NCBI GenBank assembly: GCA_030431255.1
Contig: JAUIJL010000001.1
Location: 744,001-808,000, forward strand
Direction of reading: 5' to 3'
From: Thermoanaerobaculia bacterium
GTDB lineage: Bacteria; Acidobacteriota; Thermoanaerobaculia; Multivoradales; J023
DNA: 64,000 nt
Shown: positions 49,264 through 59,138 of the stretch, one piece after another
How the letters are laid out: each line of letters starts with the position of its first letter
How positions within the stretch are numbered: the stretch's first letter is position 1
Notes under the pieces: model-generated
What the model was told of the DNA's origin: nothing
The model's input: only the letters and a program-made list of their open reading frames with translations
Databases searched by the model: none
Made by a program: the position numbers and the translations under genes

Positions 49264-52200
49264 TCAGTCCGGCTGAGGCTCGCTATGGGTTGCCAGGGTG
49301 AAGTAGAAGGTCGAGCCCATGCCCTCGCCTTCGGACTCGATCCACAGCTGACCGCCGTGCACGTCGATGATGCGGCGCACAAGGGCGAGGCCGACTCCCG
49401 TGCCCTCTTTCTTCTGATCCAGCTGCTCAAAAAGACCGAAAATTACTTTTTGGTGCCCGGTATCGATGCCGATGCCGTTGTCGCGGACGAAGAAAACGGG
49501 CTCAGGCTCCGGTAAGCAGCCGATTTCCACCCGTGGCTCGGGCTGATCCCCCATGAATTTGATCGCGTTCTCCACCAGATTCTGGATCACCTCGCCGAGC
49601 CGGAGCCGATCCCCGACCACACGGGGTAGATTTTGGGAAACGATGACTTCTACGCCGGCCTGGTGGATGGGGCCGGCCAGCAGGTCGACCGTTTCCTGGG
49701 CGAGCTCGCGCAGGCAGAATTCCACCGGCGGATTCACCAATCGACCGACCCGAGAAAGCTCCAGGAGATCGCTGAGCAGATCATGCATGCGATCCGCCGC
49801 GTCACCAATACGCTGGATGTCGGAGCTCATGGCCTCGCGATTGCCTTCCTCGGCGTCCTCCCGCAGCAAACCCAGGAAGCCCTTGATCGTGACCAGCGGG
49901 CTCTTCAGATCGTGGGATACCGTATAGCTGAAGCGCTCCAACTCCGCGTTTTTGGACTCGAGCTCGTTGGTATAGCTCTTCAGGCGGTCCTCGGTTTGAG
50001 ATCGCTCGCTGATTTCCCGAGTCAGGTTTTCGTAAAGATTGGCGTTTTCGAGGGAAATCGCGGATTGACCCAAAAGGATTCTCAGGGCGGACAGGCGGTC
50101 CTCGGTAAACGCATGGGCTGTGGTCGTGTTTTCCAGGTATAGGACACCTCGGGTCTCGCCATGGCTGGTCATGGGAAGACAGAGCAAGGATCTCAGCTTG
50201 CCTTCCAGGATGCGCGGATCGGTCGCAAATTGCTCTCCGGTGGTCGCATCACCCAACACCACGTCGTCACCCGTGCGGAATACATAGAGGGCTGCCGATC
50301 GGCAGATCTCATGGTAATGCTCGAGGGGAATCGGCTCGCTGACATTGGGCAAAGCCTCGGCCGAGCTGACCTCGGCTTCAATGACCAATCGTCCCTCTCG
50401 GGCCGTCAGCAGCACTCCGCGGTCGGCGCCGGCCTGCTCGAGGGCTACGGCGAGCAGAGTCTGCAGCAGCCGTTCCAGGCGCACCTCCTTGGAGATCGCT
50501 TGGCAAGCTTTGAGGATCTCATCCAGATCCAAACCATCGGGTTGTGAGCCCTTTTCGGTTGAAATCGGGACAGCTAGATCCGGGTAGCGACGCTGAAACT
50601 CATCTACCTTGGCGTCGGCGCCCCATTGGTTGTAGAGGTCTTGGGCGGAGTAGAGATAGATATTGGCGGCGCGAGGATCCCCCACTTCGATCCAGAAGCG
50701 GCCGTAGTGCTCCAAGGCTAGGGCTTGGTATTGCAGAAGGCCGTGCTGCTCCGTGGCTTTGGCGGCCTTCTGGTAGAGCTGGATCGCGTCTCGAAGCTGC
50801 CCTTGAAGGCGAGCCTGCTCGGCTTCGACCAGCCACTGCATATGGGAGAAGTTGGCGCTACAGGCTTCGGCCCAATGACAGAGCAACGAGTGGTTCTGAT
50901 CCAAGATCCTGGCCCATTCCCTTTGCTCAGATTCCTTGCCGTGGGCCCAGTGGCGGGTGATCACCAAAGACGAGAATAAGACGGTGTCGGCCAATAGGGG
51001 TTGGGTAGGAATGGCGCGCCGAATCTCCGGCAGGCGAGAGAGCAGCTGGATGGCTTCGGCGGTGGCGTCGAATAGGTAAAGCTGTCTGATTTTCGAGGCG
51101 TAGAAAATAGCCGTGGCGTATTTCGAATCCCGAACAGAATCGAGGTAAGCCTGCTCGTCGAAATCGGCGGCATTGAAGGACTCGGGACTTTCGGTTCTCC
51201 CCGTCAGGGCAGCCATGGGCTGGAGCAGACCGGCGCGGATTTGGTCTCGCAGGCGCGTCGCATAGGAGCGCTCTAGGTATCCCAACTGTGTTTCGGTCTC
51301 GGCGGCTAGCTGGTCCAAGGGCTCGCCGGCGAAAAAGCGGCTGCTGAGCATGAACCAGAGGGCGTAGTTGGAGAATGCGAGATCACCGCAGTCCAAGCAG
51401 ATCCCCAGGGCCTCGTGCAGCGGCTCGACACTGTGTTTCAGCGGACGATGCCATGGCAGGATGCCCCCGGCGTAGAGGGTGAGGGCACGGGCTCTCGACC
51501 AATCGTTCAGGCTCTGGGCCCCTAGCAGCCGCATGGCCAAGCTGCCGAAGGCTAGGGCAGTCTGGTAGTCCCGCTGCATGGGGATGGCGGTCGCGACGGC
51601 AAATCGGGCGTAGCCCATAGCCGCCATTTGGTTGTGGCCGCATCTGATCGACAAGTTGACTTGTCTGGTAGCGGACCAAGCTAAGAGATCCGCTCGTCCA
51701 CGGCCATATGCGGCAGACGAGATATTGGACAGCACGCGCATCAACAGCATCAGCTCGGGGTCATGGCTCCTAGGTATGGAGACCAGCTCCTCGATCTGGC
51801 GGTCGCCGATCAGCTCCTCCATGGTGGCCAATTCCTCGTCCAGCGCTTGATTGCAGCTGTCCGGAGTCGGCATGTTGTGGCCCAACAAGACCAATGTGCG
51901 CTCGGCAGCTTCGATGGCCTCCACGTTTCGCCCTTGAACCAGCAGCCCGTCCATGTGCAATAAGTAGAGATCCACCTGCTCATCCAGATGGCGACAGCGG
52001 GGGAGGAGCGCGGTGAAATGCTGGTCGGCTTCGTCGAAGCGGGTGGAAAGGACCAAGCTTTCCAAGATTTCACGGTGAAAGTCGAAGGTCAGCCGGGCTT
52101 GGTCCTGCCAGTGATCCGGGCCGAAAAGCTCTAAACCGGAGCGTAAGAAGCGAATGGAGTCGGGATAGGCCGCGGAAGACTTGGCCTGCCGCCCGGCTTG

Positions 52201-54477
52201 GAGATAGATCTCGGCTACCTTGACCCGTTCTTCGGCTCGGCGAAGCAGGGATTTGCCGTGCTCGAAATGCTCGACCACCTCGAAGAGCAGGTCCTCGGGC
52301 GCCCTGGAGGAGCGGGTGAAATATCTGGCGATTCGCAGATGGAGAGCCGCTCTTGCTAAGACCGGTAGGGAGAAATAAGCAGCTTGTTGGATGCGGTCGT
52401 GGGCGAATCGCAGCTGGCAGGTGGACGGCACGTCGTCGCAGGTGGCGGCGCTCGAGAGGGCGAGGTAGTGCTCGTCCAAGGGCAGAACCAGTCCTTCCTC
52501 AATCGCGGGCCATAGAGCTGCTGCGGCGGAGGGGCCGTTCGGGCGTTCGTAGACCGAGGCCAGGGTGGCAAAGCGAAACGTGCCTCCCAGACAAGCAGCC
52601 CACCGCAGAACACCCCGGGTTTCTCTGGGCAGGGTCTGGATCTTTTGGCTGACCAGCTCGACCACATTGTGGGTGATCTCCTGCTCCCGGATTCCCTTCA
52701 TATCCCACTGCCAACCCTTGGGTTGACGGAATCGAATCAAACCCTGGTCGTAGAGGGATTGAACGAATTCCCGGGCGAAAAGCGGATTGCCGGCGGTTTT
52801 TAGGTGCACTAGCTCAGCCAGCGGGCGAGTCGCGGAAAGGGGGCTCGAGAGGGTGTCGGAGAGCAGGCGATTCAGGTCCGCGGGCTCCAAGTTTTCGAGC
52901 TGCAAATTATTGACCGACCCCACCTTGGTCTCGATACGGCTCAGGGTTGTGGTCAGTGAGTGCTCTCGATGGACCTCGTTGCTGCGAAAAGCGCCGAGAA
53001 TGAAAAGGTGTGGAACCGCTTCCCGGGTCGCCATGGCCTCGAGCAATCTCAGGCAGGCTTGGTCGGCCCATTGGAGGTTGTCGAGAAAGATCACCAATGG
53101 GTGCTCTGGGCGACTGACGGCTCTCAGAAATTTGATCAAGGCCCGGTGCAGGCGGGATTCCGTCTCCCTCGGGGCGAGGGGGCGAGAAGGGCGGGGGCCC
53201 AAGACGAATTCCAGGCTCGGGATGAGATCCAGCAGCACTTGGTCCCGAGGACCGATCACGTGATCGATGCGCCGTCGCCACTCCGCCAGCACAGAGGCGC
53301 TCTCGGTGAGGAGGTGGCCGCAAAAGGCCTCCAGGGCTTGGGCCAAGGCCGAGTAGGGGCGGCCGCGCAGATATTGGCCGCATTTTCCCACGACGAAATA
53401 ACCGCGATGCCCGGTCAGCTCCCGCTGAAGCTCGTGGACCAAGGCCGACTTGCCGATGCCCGGGGCTCCCGACACCAAGAGCATGACGGTGCGCTTGGAG
53501 GGGCTCGAGGGCAAGAATGCGGCTTGGCGGAACGTGGAGAGGATGGCGCTGGTCTGAGGACGGCGACCGTAGATGCGTTCCGGCAAGTGAAATTTGGCCG
53601 GTAGGTCGGCTTCTCCGAGCTGAAAGTCCGAGACGTGGCCGGCCCACCGCAGCTCGCGCAGAAACCTTTCGATATCCCGCCTCAGGCCCCTGGCGCTGAA
53701 GTACCTTTCCTCGGCGCTCTTGGCCATGAGCTTTTCGACCATGCGCACCACCGGGGGTGGAAGGTCCGGGCGCAGCTCGCGGAGGGGCGTCGGAGTGGTG
53801 GAAAGGTGGCTGTGGATGAGCTCCGCCGGCTCGGTGGCCTCGAAGGGCAGGCGCCCGGTCAGCATTAGATAAGCGGAGATGCCTAGGGAATAGAAATCGC
53901 TGCGGTGATCCAAGGATCGATTCATGCGTCCGCTCTGCTCGGGGGACATGAATTCGATTCGCCCGGAGCCTCGGCGGGGTAGGACCGCCCCGGGGTTCTC
54001 TCGACGCACCCGGGTCGCTTGACCGAAATCGATGATCTTGGCGGACCCGGTTTCCGCGTGGTAGACCAAATTTCGGGGATGGATGCCTTTGTGAATGACC
54101 CCTGATCGATGGATGGCGGCCAGGCCTTTGACCACCTGGAGCAGAATTCGGAGGAACGAGCGGGTTTCGAAGCCCTTTTCCGGAATCTGATCTTCCAAAC
54201 AGCTTCCTTCGAGCATCTCCTGCACCAGCACCCAATGATTCATCAGAGGAACCACGTCGTGGTAGCGAACGACTTGGGGGTGCACGACCAGACTGCCCAC
54301 CTCGTACTCCAACCGATAGCGGGTGCGGAACGCGATCGATTGGGGGCGCACGGGCATCTTCAAGACAAACGCCTGACCGTCCGATTCGCGCGTGGCTCGC
54401 AACACGCGGGATCGGTCACCTTCGTAGATGGTCTCGTTGGCGGTAAACCCCGGAGGGACCATGGGTGAAACAGGCAT
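49264..54477 (-). CDS. Giant protein kinase-like/AAA ATPase/GAF/sensor histidine kinase
   Basis: A 1737-residue cytoplasmic signalling protein. Residues about 10-275 form a protein kinase fold whose catalytic loop reads HKGIHPRN (H129, G131), so the usual catalytic Asp is missing, while D150 of DFG is kept. An AAA_16-type ATPase follows with Walker A GAPGIGKS near residue 335 and ILFLDNLQWAD-like Walker B (VIFLDNLQWAD). A long helical TPR-like region spans about 650-1230, then a GAF domain (about 1300-1460). The histidine kinase core has SHDLKSPLVTIKG (His about 1521), NLVENAIKF, VRDNGIGID and GTGVGLALVRRIID. Proteins with this architecture are known in cyanobacteria and other lineages. Divergent from the formate dehydrogenase operon, which it may control. 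Confidence 0.9.
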   Translation of the reverse strand: MPVSPMVPPGFTANETIYEGDRSRVLRATRESDGQAFVLKMPVRPQSIAFRTRYRLEYEVGSLVVHPQVVRYHDVVPLMNHWVLVQEMLEGSCLEDQIPEKGFETRSFLRILLQVVKGLAAIHRSGVIHKGIHPRNLVYHAETGSAKIIDFGQATRVRRENPGAVLPRRGSGRIEFMSPEQSGRMNRSLDHRSDFYSLGISAYLMLTGRLPFEATEPAELIHSHLSTTPTPLRELRPDLPPPVVRMVEKLMAKSAEERYFSARGLRRDIERFLRELRWAGHVSDFQLGEADLPAKFHLPERIYGRRPQTSAILSTFRQAAFLPSSPSKRTVMLLVSGAPGIGKSALVHELQRELTGHRGYFVVGKCGQYLRGRPYSALAQALEAFCGHLLTESASVLAEWRRRIDHVIGPRDQVLLDLIPSLEFVLGPRPSRPLAPRETESRLHRALIKFLRAVSRPEHPLVIFLDNLQWADQACLRLLEAMATREAVPHLFILGAFRSNEVHREHSLTTTLSRIETKVGSVNNLQLENLEPADLNRLLSDTLSSPLSATRPLAELVHLKTAGNPLFAREFVQSLYDQGLIRFRQPKGWQWDMKGIREQEITHNVVELVSQKIQTLPRETRGVLRWAACLGGTFRFATLASVYERPNGPSAAAALWPAIEEGLVLPLDEHYLALSSAATCDDVPSTCQLRFAHDRIQQAAYFSLPVLARAALHLRIARYFTRSSRAPEDLLFEVVEHFEHGKSLLRRAEERVKVAEIYLQAGRQAKSSAAYPDSIRFLRSGLELFGPDHWQDQARLTFDFHREILESLVLSTRFDEADQHFTALLPRCRHLDEQVDLYLLHMDGLLVQGRNVEAIEAAERTLVLLGHNMPTPDSCNQALDEELATMEELIGDRQIEELVSIPRSHDPELMLLMRVLSNISSAAYGRGRADLLAWSATRQVNLSIRCGHNQMAAMGYARFAVATAIPMQRDYQTALAFGSLAMRLLGAQSLNDWSRARALTLYAGGILPWHRPLKHSVEPLHEALGICLDCGDLAFSNYALWFMLSSRFFAGEPLDQLAAETETQLGYLERSYATRLRDQIRAGLLQPMAALTGRTESPESFNAADFDEQAYLDSVRDSKYATAIFYASKIRQLYLFDATAEAIQLLSRLPEIRRAIPTQPLLADTVLFSSLVITRHWAHGKESEQREWARILDQNHSLLCHWAEACSANFSHMQWLVEAEQARLQGQLRDAIQLYQKAAKATEQHGLLQYQALALEHYGRFWIEVGDPRAANIYLYSAQDLYNQWGADAKVDEFQRRYPDLAVPISTEKGSQPDGLDLDEILKACQAISKEVRLERLLQTLLAVALEQAGADRGVLLTAREGRLVIEAEVSSAEALPNVSEPIPLEHYHEICRSAALYVFRTGDDVVLGDATTGEQFATDPRILEGKLRSLLCLPMTSHGETRGVLYLENTTTAHAFTEDRLSALRILLGQSAISLENANLYENLTREISERSQTEDRLKSYTNELESKNAELERFSYTVSHDLKSPLVTIKGFLGLLREDAEEGNREAMSSDIQRIGDAADRMHDLLSDLLELSRVGRLVNPPVEFCLRELAQETVDLLAGPIHQAGVEVIVSQNLPRVVGDRLRLGEVIQNLVENAIKFMGDQPEPRVEIGCLPEPEPVFFVRDNGIGIDTGHQKVIFGLFEQLDQKKEGTGVGLALVRRIIDVHGGQLWIESEGEGMGSTFYFTLATHSEPQPD

Positions 54478-54594
54478 TCTAGCTAAGATGATATGGCATC
54501 CCAGAGGGTTCAGGCATTAGCAATATGCCTTTGAAGGCGGAAGCCTCTCATCATGTGGCTTGGTGGACCCATATGGACGCGATAGGATTGTCGC

Positions 54595-56124
54595 ATGCTG
54601 CCGAAAAACGCGAGACGAGAAGAAGTCCTGGACCGGCTCGAGGAGCAAGGCGGGTTGAAACCCGGCGTGGTTCAGCGGGTCCATCAAGAGACCGGGGTAC
54701 CGGAAGCCGATATCTATGGTGTCGCCACCTTCTACCACCTCTTGGCTGAGCCGGACGTCGAGGTCCGCGTTTGCCAAGGTCTGACCTGCAAGGTGTTGGG
54801 CAGCGAAGCCCTCATGCGGGACGTTCAGTCGACCGGCACTTCCGCGTGTTACGCCTCCTGCCTCGGGCGTTGTGATCAGGCGCCGGCGCTTTGGCGGGCC
54901 CACCACCAAGAGCCGCCCCTGCACACGGGCCTGACCGAATCCCATTCGGGGCTGGCCATCGATTTGGAAAACCACAAGAAATACAAGCTGAAGGCGTTAC
55001 AGAAGCTCTTGGCCCAAGGCCCGGATTGGGTGCTCGGCCAGCTGGAGACCTCGGAGCTCACCGGTCGCGGCGGGGCCGGCTTTCCGGCCCACATCAAATG
55101 GCGAGCAATCCGAGGGCAGGCCGAGACAGAGCGCTACATCGTGCTCAACGCCGACGAGGGTGAGCCCGGTACGTTCAAAGATCGCGAGGTGATGCTGCGT
55201 CGCCCGGATCTCGTGCTCGAGGGCCTGGCGATCGCCGCCAAATGCCTGGAGGCCGCGGATATTTATCTCTATATCCGGGGGGAGTTCCAGGGGCCCAAGC
55301 AAGCCATGCGAGACGCCTTGACCCGACTTCAGGAGACCGGCTTGTTGGACGGTCTCAATTGGCATTTCGTGGACGGCCACGGCGCTTATATTTGTGGTGA
55401 GGAGACGGCCCTTTTAGAGGCTCTCGAAGGCAAGCGTGGCATGCCGAGAATGAAACCTCCATACCCGGTGGAGAAAGGTTTCCGAGGCAAGCCGACCCTG
55501 ATCCAAAACGTCGAGACCATCGCCTGCTTGCCCGCGATTCTCCGCCAGGGCGGTGAGTGGTTTCGAGACCTGGGCAAGACCGAAGCGGGCACCAAGCTCT
55601 ACTGTCTCTCCGGGCACGTCCGCAGACCCGGCGTTTACGAGGTCCCGATGGGGTCGACCATGGCGGAGCTCCTCGATCAAGCCGGTGGAGTCGACGGCAA
55701 CCTCAAGGCGTTTTCGCCCGGAGGTGCCTCGTCCGGCTTCTTGCCGGCATCCGAGGTCGACATCCCCATGGATTTCAAATCCTTGCGCGACGCGGGCAGC
55801 ATGCTCGGCTCCGCCGGGGTGGTGGTGCTCAACGACACCGTGGACATGGTGGAGGCGTCCCTGATGCAGGCGGTCTTTTTCGAAGACGAGTCCTGTGGTC
55901 AATGCGCGCCCTGCCGAATCGGGACCCAAGTGATTCGGCAAACTCTCGAACGGTATCTAGAATCCAAAGACGTCGCGGTGCTCGCGCATCTGAATGAAGT
56001 GATGTGGGGCATGGGCGAGGCGTCGATTTGTGGCTTGGGTCAGGCCGCTTACTGGCCTTTGCAGTCGGCGATGAAGTATTTTCCGCAAGAATTCGGCCTT
56101 GAAGCGGATTCCGCCAACGATTGA
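54595..56124 (+). CDS. NAD-linked formate dehydrogenase NuoE-NuoF fusion subunit
   Basis: A 509-residue diaphorase subunit. Residues 1 to about 110 are a thioredoxin-like NuoE/FdsG domain with [2Fe-2S] cysteines in VRVCQGLTCKVLG and ACYASCLGRCDQAPA. The remainder is NuoF/FdsB: TGRGGAGFPAHIKW and NADEGEPGTFKDR for FMN and NAD(H), GAYICGEETALLEALEGKRGMPRMKPPYP, and the [4Fe-4S] ligands ESCGQCAPCRIGT with a later Cys in SICGLGQ. It passes electrons from the selenoprotein catalytic subunit to NAD+, or back. The stop overlaps the TTG start of the next gene. Divergent from the giant kinase with 117 bp between. Confidence 0.92.
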   Translation: MLPKNARREEVLDRLEEQGGLKPGVVQRVHQETGVPEADIYGVATFYHLLAEPDVEVRVCQGLTCKVLGSEALMRDVQSTGTSACYASCLGRCDQAPALWRAHHQEPPLHTGLTESHSGLAIDLENHKKYKLKALQKLLAQGPDWVLGQLETSELTGRGGAGFPAHIKWRAIRGQAETERYIVLNADEGEPGTFKDREVMLRRPDLVLEGLAIAAKCLEAADIYLYIRGEFQGPKQAMRDALTRLQETGLLDGLNWHFVDGHGAYICGEETALLEALEGKRGMPRMKPPYPVEKGFRGKPTLIQNVETIACLPAILRQGGEWFRDLGKTEAGTKLYCLSGHVRRPGVYEVPMGSTMAELLDQAGGVDGNLKAFSPGGASSGFLPASEVDIPMDFKSLRDAGSMLGSAGVVVLNDTVDMVEASLMQAVFFEDESCGQCAPCRIGTQVIRQTLERYLESKDVAVLAHLNEVMWGMGEASICGLGQAAYWPLQSAMKYFPQEFGLEADSAND

Positions 56125-58910
56125 GCAACGACATCGAGGAACTGATGGCAGACGGACAATTCGTGATCATCGACGGCAATGAGCTCTCCTTCGAGGAGGG
56201 CGAGACTCTGTTGCAAGTGGCGGCGAGGGCGGACATCGAGATTCCCACCCTGTGCTACGACGAGCGCTTATCACCCGCGGGAGCTTGCCGAATGTGCTTG
56301 GTGGAGGTGGAGGGCTCGCGCTTGATGCAACCCGCTTGCTCCTTCAAGGCCACGGGGGGAATGGTGGTCAGGACCCAGACCCCGAAGGTGGAACGTAATC
56401 GACGCTTCCTGCTTTCGCTGCACATGGCGGACACGGAGCAGGATCGAGAGCGCGCCGAGGACGCCAACCCTTCGCGCATCTTCGACCTGGCGGATGTGCA
56501 CGGCACCGCGGGCTGCTTTCCCAAGGTGGAGCAGAAACGGTCGGGACGCCCCCAAGACGTCAACAAATTCATCGAGTTTCGGCCGGAGCGGTGCATCAAC
56601 TGCAGCCTGTGCACCCGCTATTGCGAGCAAATCGAGGCGGTTTCGGCGATCACTCTCGCCGGGAGAGGGGCCGAGACCACGATTTCAACGGCCGATGCGA
56701 AGTCCCTCACCGACACTACCTGCGAGCTGTGCGGTGGTTGTGTGGCCGTTTGTCCCACCGGTGCGATGACCGAAAAACCGGCGCTGGCGTACGGCAAGCC
56801 GGAGAAAGAGCTGGAGAAGATTCGAACCACCTGCAATTTCTGTGGTGTGGGTTGCCAGCTGGATCTCAACGTCGACCGCGAGGCGAATCGGATCGTCAAG
56901 GCCACCAGCCCGCCGCCGGGAACCACCGTCAATGACGGGAGCTTGTGCGTGAAGGGACGATTCGCCAACGATTTCGTGCACCACGAGGAGCGGCTGACGT
57001 CGCCGCTGATTCGCCAAGAGGACGGCTCGTTCAGGGAAGCGAGCTGGGACGAGGCCCTCGATCGTGTGGTCAGCGGTTTGCAAGGCATCGCCGATCGCCA
57101 CGGTGAAGACGCGTTGGCGTTCATCAGCTCCAGCCGATGCACCGGCGAGGAGAATTACCTCTTTCAAAAGCTGTCGAGGGCCGCATTTCGAACACACAAT
57201 GTTCATCAATGCGCGGCCACGTGACACGCCCCCACGGTTGCCGGTCTGGTAACCACGTACGGCGCAGGAGCGATGACCAACTCGATCCCGGAGATACGGG
57301 ATGCGGACTTCTTGTTCGTCACCGGTTCGAATACCACCGAAGCCCATCCGATTATCGCCATGGAGATGAAGCGGGCCGTGGCCCGCGGAGCCAAGCTGGC
57401 GGTCTCTGACCCTCGGGCCATTTGGCTGACGGAAATCGCCGATTGGCATATGCAGCTCAAGCCCGGGTCGGACGTCTGGCTGCTCAACGCCATGGCCCAC
57501 GTGATCGTGACCGAAGGGCTGGAAGATCGCGAGTTCATCGAGCGGGCCACCGAGAATTTCGATTCGGTCCGCGAGACCGTGCTTCGCTACCCGCCGGAGG
57601 AAGCGGAGAAGCACACCGGGGTTCCGGCGGAGATGATCCGTGAGGTGGCCAGGGCGTATGCCGGCACCAAAAAAGCCGGCATCTACTACACCCTGGGAAT
57701 TACCGAGCACACCACGGGCACGGACAACGTCTATGCCCTTTCGAATCTGGTGTTGATGACCGGGCACCTCGGGGTACGCTCCGCGGGCATGAATCCGTTG
57801 CGGGGACAGAACAATGTCCAGGGTGCCAACGACGCCGGCGCCACGCCGGTCTTTTACCCGGGATATCAATCGGCATCGGATCCGGACGTTCGAGATAAAT
57901 TCTCGAAGGCCTGGGGGGTGGAGCAGAGCTCGAATCCCGGTTTGAACCTGAACCAGATGATGAAAGTCCTGGGCACCGATCTCAAAGGCCTCTACCTGAT
58001 GGGTGAGGACATCGTGATCTCTGAGCCCAATGTCGGCCGGGTGGAGGAAGCCCTGAACCACATGGAGCTGGTGGTCGTTCAAGACATCTTCTTCAACGAA
58101 AGCTGTCGATTCGCCGATGTGATTCTTCCTGCCGCCTGCTACGCCGAGAAGGATGGAGTGTTCACCAATTCCGATCGACGAGTTCAGCGGGTGAGGAAGG
58201 CGGTCGATCCGCCGGGCAACGCCAGAGCCGATTGGCAGATCCTAAAAGAGATCATGGATCGCTCGGGGCTCGAGCAACCGGACTATCAACATCCGGCGGA
58301 GATTTACGCGGAAATGGCGTCGCTGGCGCCGAAATTCTCCGGCATCTCCCATGAGCGGCTAAACGCGGATCCGAAGGGTTTGCAATGGCCGGTGGAAACC
58401 CCGGACGCTCCCTCCACGGAGTACCTACACAAGAACGGAGTCGCTCGGGGGAAAGGGCTGTTCCAAGCAGTGGATTATCGTCCGCCCTTTGAATCGGCGG
58501 ATCCGGAATACCCGCTGGTGCTCTCCACGGGGCGCACGCTCTACCACTACAATGCCGCCACCCAAACCCGCCGCTCAGAAGGCCTGAGCGGCAAGCAGCC
58601 CGAATGCTTTGTGGAGGTGCATCCGCGGGACGCCCGACGGCTGGGCATTGAAGACGGTCAGATGGCGGACGTGGTCACGCGCCGAGGGCGGGTGCGAAGC
58701 CGGGTGATGGTCAGCCGTCAGGTGCGTCGTGGCGCCATTTGGATGCCGTTCCACTTCCCGGACACCAAAACCAATGCCCTGACCACCGACGCTGGAGACG
58801 CGGTGACGGGCACGGGCGAGTACAAGGTGTGCGCCGCCAGATTGGAGCCGAGAACCGAGGAACAGCCGGAACAGGTCTTCCCCGGAGCCTACGCCGCGAT
58901 CCGGGTCTAG
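56121..58910 (+). CDS. fdhA: Selenocysteine-containing formate dehydrogenase catalytic subunit
   Basis: Oxidises formate to CO2 at a Mo/W-bis-MGD site. The frame is open from 56121 to 58910 except for one in-frame TGA at 57222-57224 (residue 368 of 929). It reads HQCAATUHAPTVAGL, exactly where FDHs carry catalytic Cys or Sec followed by His. Downstream sequence continues in frame with FDH motifs (MTNSIPEIRDADFLFVTGSNTTEAHP, GMNPLRGQNNVQGAND). N-terminal clusters are [2Fe-2S] (LCYDERLSPAGACRMC), CINCSLCTRYCEQ, CELCGGCVAVCPTGAM and the cofactor-proximal CNFCGVGCQLDLNV. A hairpin matching a bacterial SECIS follows the TGA. TTG at 56121 overlaps the NuoEF stop; an ATG at 56145 with GAGGA is an alternative start. 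Confidence 0.93.
57222..57254 (+). promoter_or_regulatory. UGA-selenocysteine codon and SECIS hairpin
   Basis: After the UGA at 57222-57224 come 11 nt, then a 7-bp stem: GGUUGCC (57236-57242) pairs with GGUAACC (57248-57254), with one G-U pair. The 5-nt loop is GGUCU. As I recall, the E. coli fdhF SECIS has the same 11-nt spacing, a GGUUGC stem strand and a GGUCU loop bound by SelB. This supports recoding of UGA to selenocysteine. Confidence 0.9.
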
Positions 58911-59138
58911 CTACCTAGATCTCATCCAGAAATGGAACTTTCGAGCCAACGTGAGGCTGGGTGGACCGAGGACGGAAATGAAGCTTGTCTGAGCGGCACA
59001 GCCTATGAATCGGCTTAAGCTCCAACACATCAGCAATTTATGGCGGTTCCTCAGCGGCGGCGCGAGCTCGTAGGGAGCCGGGGCCGCCCAGGCCGCAGGC
59101 CACCCAGCCGACCCTGCGAGACCATTTTTGGACGGAAA

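Noticed and set aside
57224-57273. Apparent split of formate dehydrogenase into two genes or a pseudogene
   Set aside because: The frame is unchanged across the TGA, the residue context is the Sec site, and a SECIS hairpin follows; treated as one selenoprotein gene.
56685-58082. 465-codon open frame antisense to fdhA
   Set aside because: Shadow frame across the selenoprotein gene with no recognisable features.
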